Program-made: the position numbers and the translations under genes | From: Pantoea sp. Ep11b | Lineage (GTDB): Bacteria > Pseudomonadota > Gammaproteobacteria > Enterobacterales > Enterobacteriaceae | Assembly (NCBI RefSeq): GCF_040783975.1 | Contig: NZ_CP160631.1 | Coordinates: 2,976,001-3,040,000, forward strand | DNA: 64,000 nucleotides | Direction: 5' to 3' | Notes under the pieces: generated by a model | What the model saw: the letters and a program-made list of their open reading frames with translations, nothing else | Database searches by the model: none | Told to the model about the DNA's origin: nothing | Part shown: in pieces, positions 61,603 through 64,000 of the stretch | Layout: each line of letters begins with the position of its first letter | How positions within the stretch are numbered: the stretch's first letter is position 1

Positions 61603-63888
61603 ATGAACCAGAGTCTGCTCGTTACTAAACGCGATGGCCGCCAGGAGCGCATTGACCTCGACAAAATTCACCGTGTGCTGGACTGGGCTGCCGAAGGGCT
61701 GAACAACGTCTCTGTCTCACAGGTGGAACTGCGCTCTCACATTCAGTTCTATGATGGCATCAGAACCTCTGACATTCATGAGACCATCATCAAGGCCGCA
61801 GCAGACCTTATCTCTCGCGATGCCCCTGACTATCAGTACCTGGCCGCCCGCCTGGCTATCTTTCACCTGCGCAAAAAAGCGTACGGTCAGTTTGAGCCGC
61901 CGAAGCTCTACGACCAGGTGGTTAAAATGGTTGATCTGGGCAAATACGATCGCCACCTGCTGGAAGATTACAGCAAGGAAGAGTTTGCACAGATGGACGA
62001 GTTCCTCGACCACTGGCGCGACATGAACTTCTCCTATGCCGCCGTGAAGCAGCTGGAAGGCAAATATCTGGTACAGAACCGCGTCTCCGGTGAAATCTAC
62101 GAGAGCGCGCAGTTCCTCTACATTCTGGTCGCGGCCTGCCTCTTCTCCGGCTATCCGCGCGACACACGTATGGATTACATCAAGCGTTTCTATGATGCGA
62201 TCTCGACGTTTAAAATCTCGCTGCCGACCCCGATCATGTCCGGCGTGCGTACCCCAACGCGTCAGTTCAGCTCCTGCGTGCTGATCGAGTGCGGCGACAG
62301 CCTCGACTCCATTAACGCCACCTCCAGCGCCATCGTGAAATATGTTTCTCAGCGTGCCGGTATCGGCATCAACGCGGGCCGTATCCGTGCGCTGGGCAGC
62401 CCGATTCGCGGCGGTGAAGCGTTCCACACCGGCTGTATCCCGTTCTACAAACATTTCCAGACCGCAGTGAAGTCCTGTTCTCAGGGCGGCGTGCGTGGCG
62501 GTGCCGCTACGCTGTTCTACCCGATGTGGCATCTGGAAATCGAAAGCCTGCTGGTGCTGAAAAACAACCGTGGTGTTGAAGGCAACCGCGTGCGTCACAT
62601 GGACTACGGCGTCCAGCTCAACAAGATGATGTATCAGCGCCTGCTGAAAGGCGAAGATATCACGCTGTTCAGCCCGTCTGACGTGCCTGGCCTGTATGAC
62701 GCCTTCTTCGCTGATCAGGATGAATTTGAGCGCCTTTACACCAAATATGAGCAGGATGAGAGCATCCGCAAACAGCGCGTGAAAGCGGTCGATCTCTTCT
62801 CGCTGATGATGCAGGAACGCGCCTCAACCGGCCGTATCTACATCCAGAACGTTGACCACTGCAACACGCACAGCCCGTTTGATCCGAGCATCGCGCCGGT
62901 TCGCCAGTCTAACCTCTGCCTGGAAATCGCCCTGCCGACCAAACCGCTGGAAGACGTTAACGATGAAAATGGTGAGATCGCCCTCTGTACGCTTTCCGCC
63001 TTCAACCTCGGTGCGATCGAAAGCCTCGATGACCTGGAAGAGCTGGCGACCCTGGCCGTCCGCGCCCTCGATGCCCTGCTCGATTATCAGGACTACCCGA
63101 TTCCGGCTGCACAGCGTGGTGCAATGGGTCGTCGTACTCTGGGTATCGGCGTCATCAACTACGCCTACTACCTGGCGAAACATGGTGTGCGCTACTCCGA
63201 CGGCAGTGCAAATGGCCTGACGCACAAAACCTTTGAAGCCATTCAGTACTACCTGCTGAAAGCCTCAAACGAACTGGCGAAAGAGCAAGGTGCCTGCCCG
63301 TGGTTCAATGAAACCACCTATGCGCAGGGCATTCTGCCGATCGACACCTACAAGAAAGACCTGGATGCGATCAGCAATGAACCGCTGCATCTCGACTGGG
63401 AAGCGCTGCGTGAAGCGATCAAAACGCACGGCCTGCGCAACTCCACGCTGTCGGCACTGATGCCATCTGAGACCTCATCGCAGATCTCCAATGCCACCAA
63501 CGGCATTGAGCCGCCACGCGGCCACATCAGCATCAAGGCTTCCAAAGATGGCATCCTGCGCCAGGTGGTGCCGGAGTATGACCGTCTGAAAGATCAGTAT
63601 GAGCTGCTGTGGGAAATGCCAAACAACGACGGCTACCTGCAGCTGGTGGGTCTGATGCAGAAATTCATCGACCAGGCGATCTCCTCCAACACCAACTACG
63701 ATCCGTCACGCTTTGCCAACGGCAAGGTGCCGATGAAGCAGCTGCTGAAAGATCTGCTGACCGCGTATAAGTTCGGCGTGAAAACGCTCTACTATCAGAA
63801 CACCCGTGACGGTGCAGAAGATGCGCAGGATGACCTGGCACCTTCTATCCAGGATGATGGCTGCGAGAGCGGCGCCTGTAAGATCTAA
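61603..63888 (+). CDS. nrdA: Aerobic ribonucleotide reductase alpha subunit NrdA
   Basis: The 761-residue large subunit of class Ia ribonucleoside-diphosphate reductase, the same length as E. coli NrdA. The N-terminal ATP cone (about residues 5-95, VTKRDGRQERIDLDKIHR) sets overall activity through ATP/dATP. Active-site cysteines appear in RQFSSCVLIECGDS, NLCLEIALP and ALCTLSAFN, and the C-terminal redox pair in ESGACKI. It makes deoxynucleotides together with the radical-carrying NrdB, coded just downstream. ATG 61603 follows AAAGG at some distance. Control elements upstream are the NrdR and DnaA boxes. Confidence 0.98.
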   Translation: MNQSLLVTKRDGRQERIDLDKIHRVLDWAAEGLNNVSVSQVELRSHIQFYDGIRTSDIHETIIKAAADLISRDAPDYQYLAARLAIFHLRKKAYGQFEPPKLYDQVVKMVDLGKYDRHLLEDYSKEEFAQMDEFLDHWRDMNFSYAAVKQLEGKYLVQNRVSGEIYESAQFLYILVAACLFSGYPRDTRMDYIKRFYDAISTFKISLPTPIMSGVRTPTRQFSSCVLIECGDSLDSINATSSAIVKYVSQRAGIGINAGRIRALGSPIRGGEAFHTGCIPFYKHFQTAVKSCSQGGVRGGAATLFYPMWHLEIESLLVLKNNRGVEGNRVRHMDYGVQLNKMMYQRLLKGEDITLFSPSDVPGLYDAFFADQDEFERLYTKYEQDESIRKQRVKAVDLFSLMMQERASTGRIYIQNVDHCNTHSPFDPSIAPVRQSNLCLEIALPTKPLEDVNDENGEIALCTLSAFNLGAIESLDDLEELATLAVRALDALLDYQDYPIPAAQRGAMGRRTLGIGVINYAYYLAKHGVRYSDGSANGLTHKTFEAIQYYLLKASNELAKEQGACPWFNETTYAQGILPIDTYKKDLDAISNEPLHLDWEALREAIKTHGLRNSTLSALMPSETSSQISNATNGIEPPRGHISIKASKDGILRQVVPEYDRLKDQYELLWEMPNNDGYLQLVGLMQKFIDQAISSNTNYDPSRFANGKVPMKQLLKDLLTAYKFGVKTLYYQNTRDGAEDAQDDLAPSIQDDGCESGACKI

Positions 63889-63893
63889 TGGTC

Positions 63894-63915
63894 AGGCGGG
63901 AGATCCCTCCCGCCT
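63894..63915 (+). other. Hairpin between nrdA and nrdB
   Basis: Stem AGGCGGGA/TCCCGCCT with a 6-base loop, 5 bases past the nrdA stop. No T run follows, so it may stabilise nrdA mRNA or attenuate nrdB rather than end the transcript. Confidence 0.6.
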
Positions 63916-63963
63916 CATTCATTTCACGAGGCCTGGCTTCGTCTACTTTTTTGGACAACATTT

Positions 63964-64000
63964 ATGGCTTACTCCACTTTCTCACAGAACAAAAATGATC
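63964..64000 (+). CDS. nrdB: Ribonucleotide reductase beta subunit NrdB, N-terminal start only
   Basis: The first 12 codons (MAYSTFSQNKND) of the small, iron-tyrosyl-radical subunit are visible before the window ends. They match the start of E. coli NrdB (MAYTTFSQTKND), and the position 75 bases behind nrdA fits the nrdAB operon. No strong ribosome site is seen before the ATG (GGACAACATTT). Confidence 0.9.
   Translation, partial: MAYSTFSQNKND

Noticed and set aside
1-64000. CRISPR arrays, insertion sequences or prophage genes
   Set aside because: I saw no short direct-repeat/spacer array, no transposase or integrase frame and no phage structural gene.

Overview
The window is chromosomal DNA of a gram-negative gamma-proteobacterium of the order Enterobacterales, most likely Pantoea or a close Erwiniaceae relative. 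This rests on gene order and protein likeness: the series mepS-pdeN-yejABEF-yejG-bcr-rsuA-radD-rplY-yejK-yejL-yejM-proL, then yojI-alkB-apbE-ompC-micF, then rcsD-rcsB-rcsC-gyrA-ubiG-nrdA-nrdB follows the E. coli map, but with other material between the blocks. Genus is an inference; no search was run. The DNA is GC-rich except for an AT-richer island at about 16.4-18.3 kb.

Layout. 1-15.9 kb is core: the end of the murein endopeptidase MepS, the c-di-GMP phosphodiesterase PdeN, the YejABEF peptide ABC importer, YejG, the Bcr drug exporter, the pseudouridine synthase RsuA, the helicase RadD, ribosomal protein L25, nucleoid protein YejK, YejL, the cardiolipin/LPS-homeostasis protein YejM and tRNA-Pro(GGG). 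15.9-18.9 kb is accessory: next to the tRNA lies a probable membrane-acting toxin with a small membrane immunity protein, then a 26-residue peptide gene behind a consensus sigma-S -10 element, and another small gene. 18.9-25.5 kb holds an EntD-like phosphopantetheinyl transferase, the cyclic-peptide ABC exporter YojI behind a candidate Fur box, AlkB, ApbE, two small proteins, the porin OmpC and the divergent antisense RNA MicF.

25.6-49.0 kb is the most striking part: a complete BapA-type giant adhesin system on the minus strand, inserted between micF and rcsD. A single 6004-codon gene encodes an N-terminal BapA-type prefix domain, a glycine linker, about 55 tandem Ig-like repeats and a C-terminal type I secretion signal. 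Behind it, in the same direction, come a TolC-like outer membrane channel, a LapB-type ABC transporter with a degenerate C39-like domain and an HlyD-type adaptor, the same order as Salmonella bapABCD. This should export the adhesin to the cell surface for biofilm or host attachment.

49.7-64 kb returns to core: a YbjJ-like MFS transporter, the Rcs envelope-stress phosphorelay (RcsD, RcsB, RcsC), gyrase subunit A with wild-type quinolone-determining residues, UbiG, and the aerobic ribonucleotide reductase nrdAB, whose promoter region shows two NrdR-type boxes and three DnaA boxes. Several functions meet at the envelope: c-di-GMP turnover, the giant adhesin, OmpC/MicF, the Rcs relay and YejM all shape the cell surface, though no direct regulatory link between them can be read from the sequence alone.
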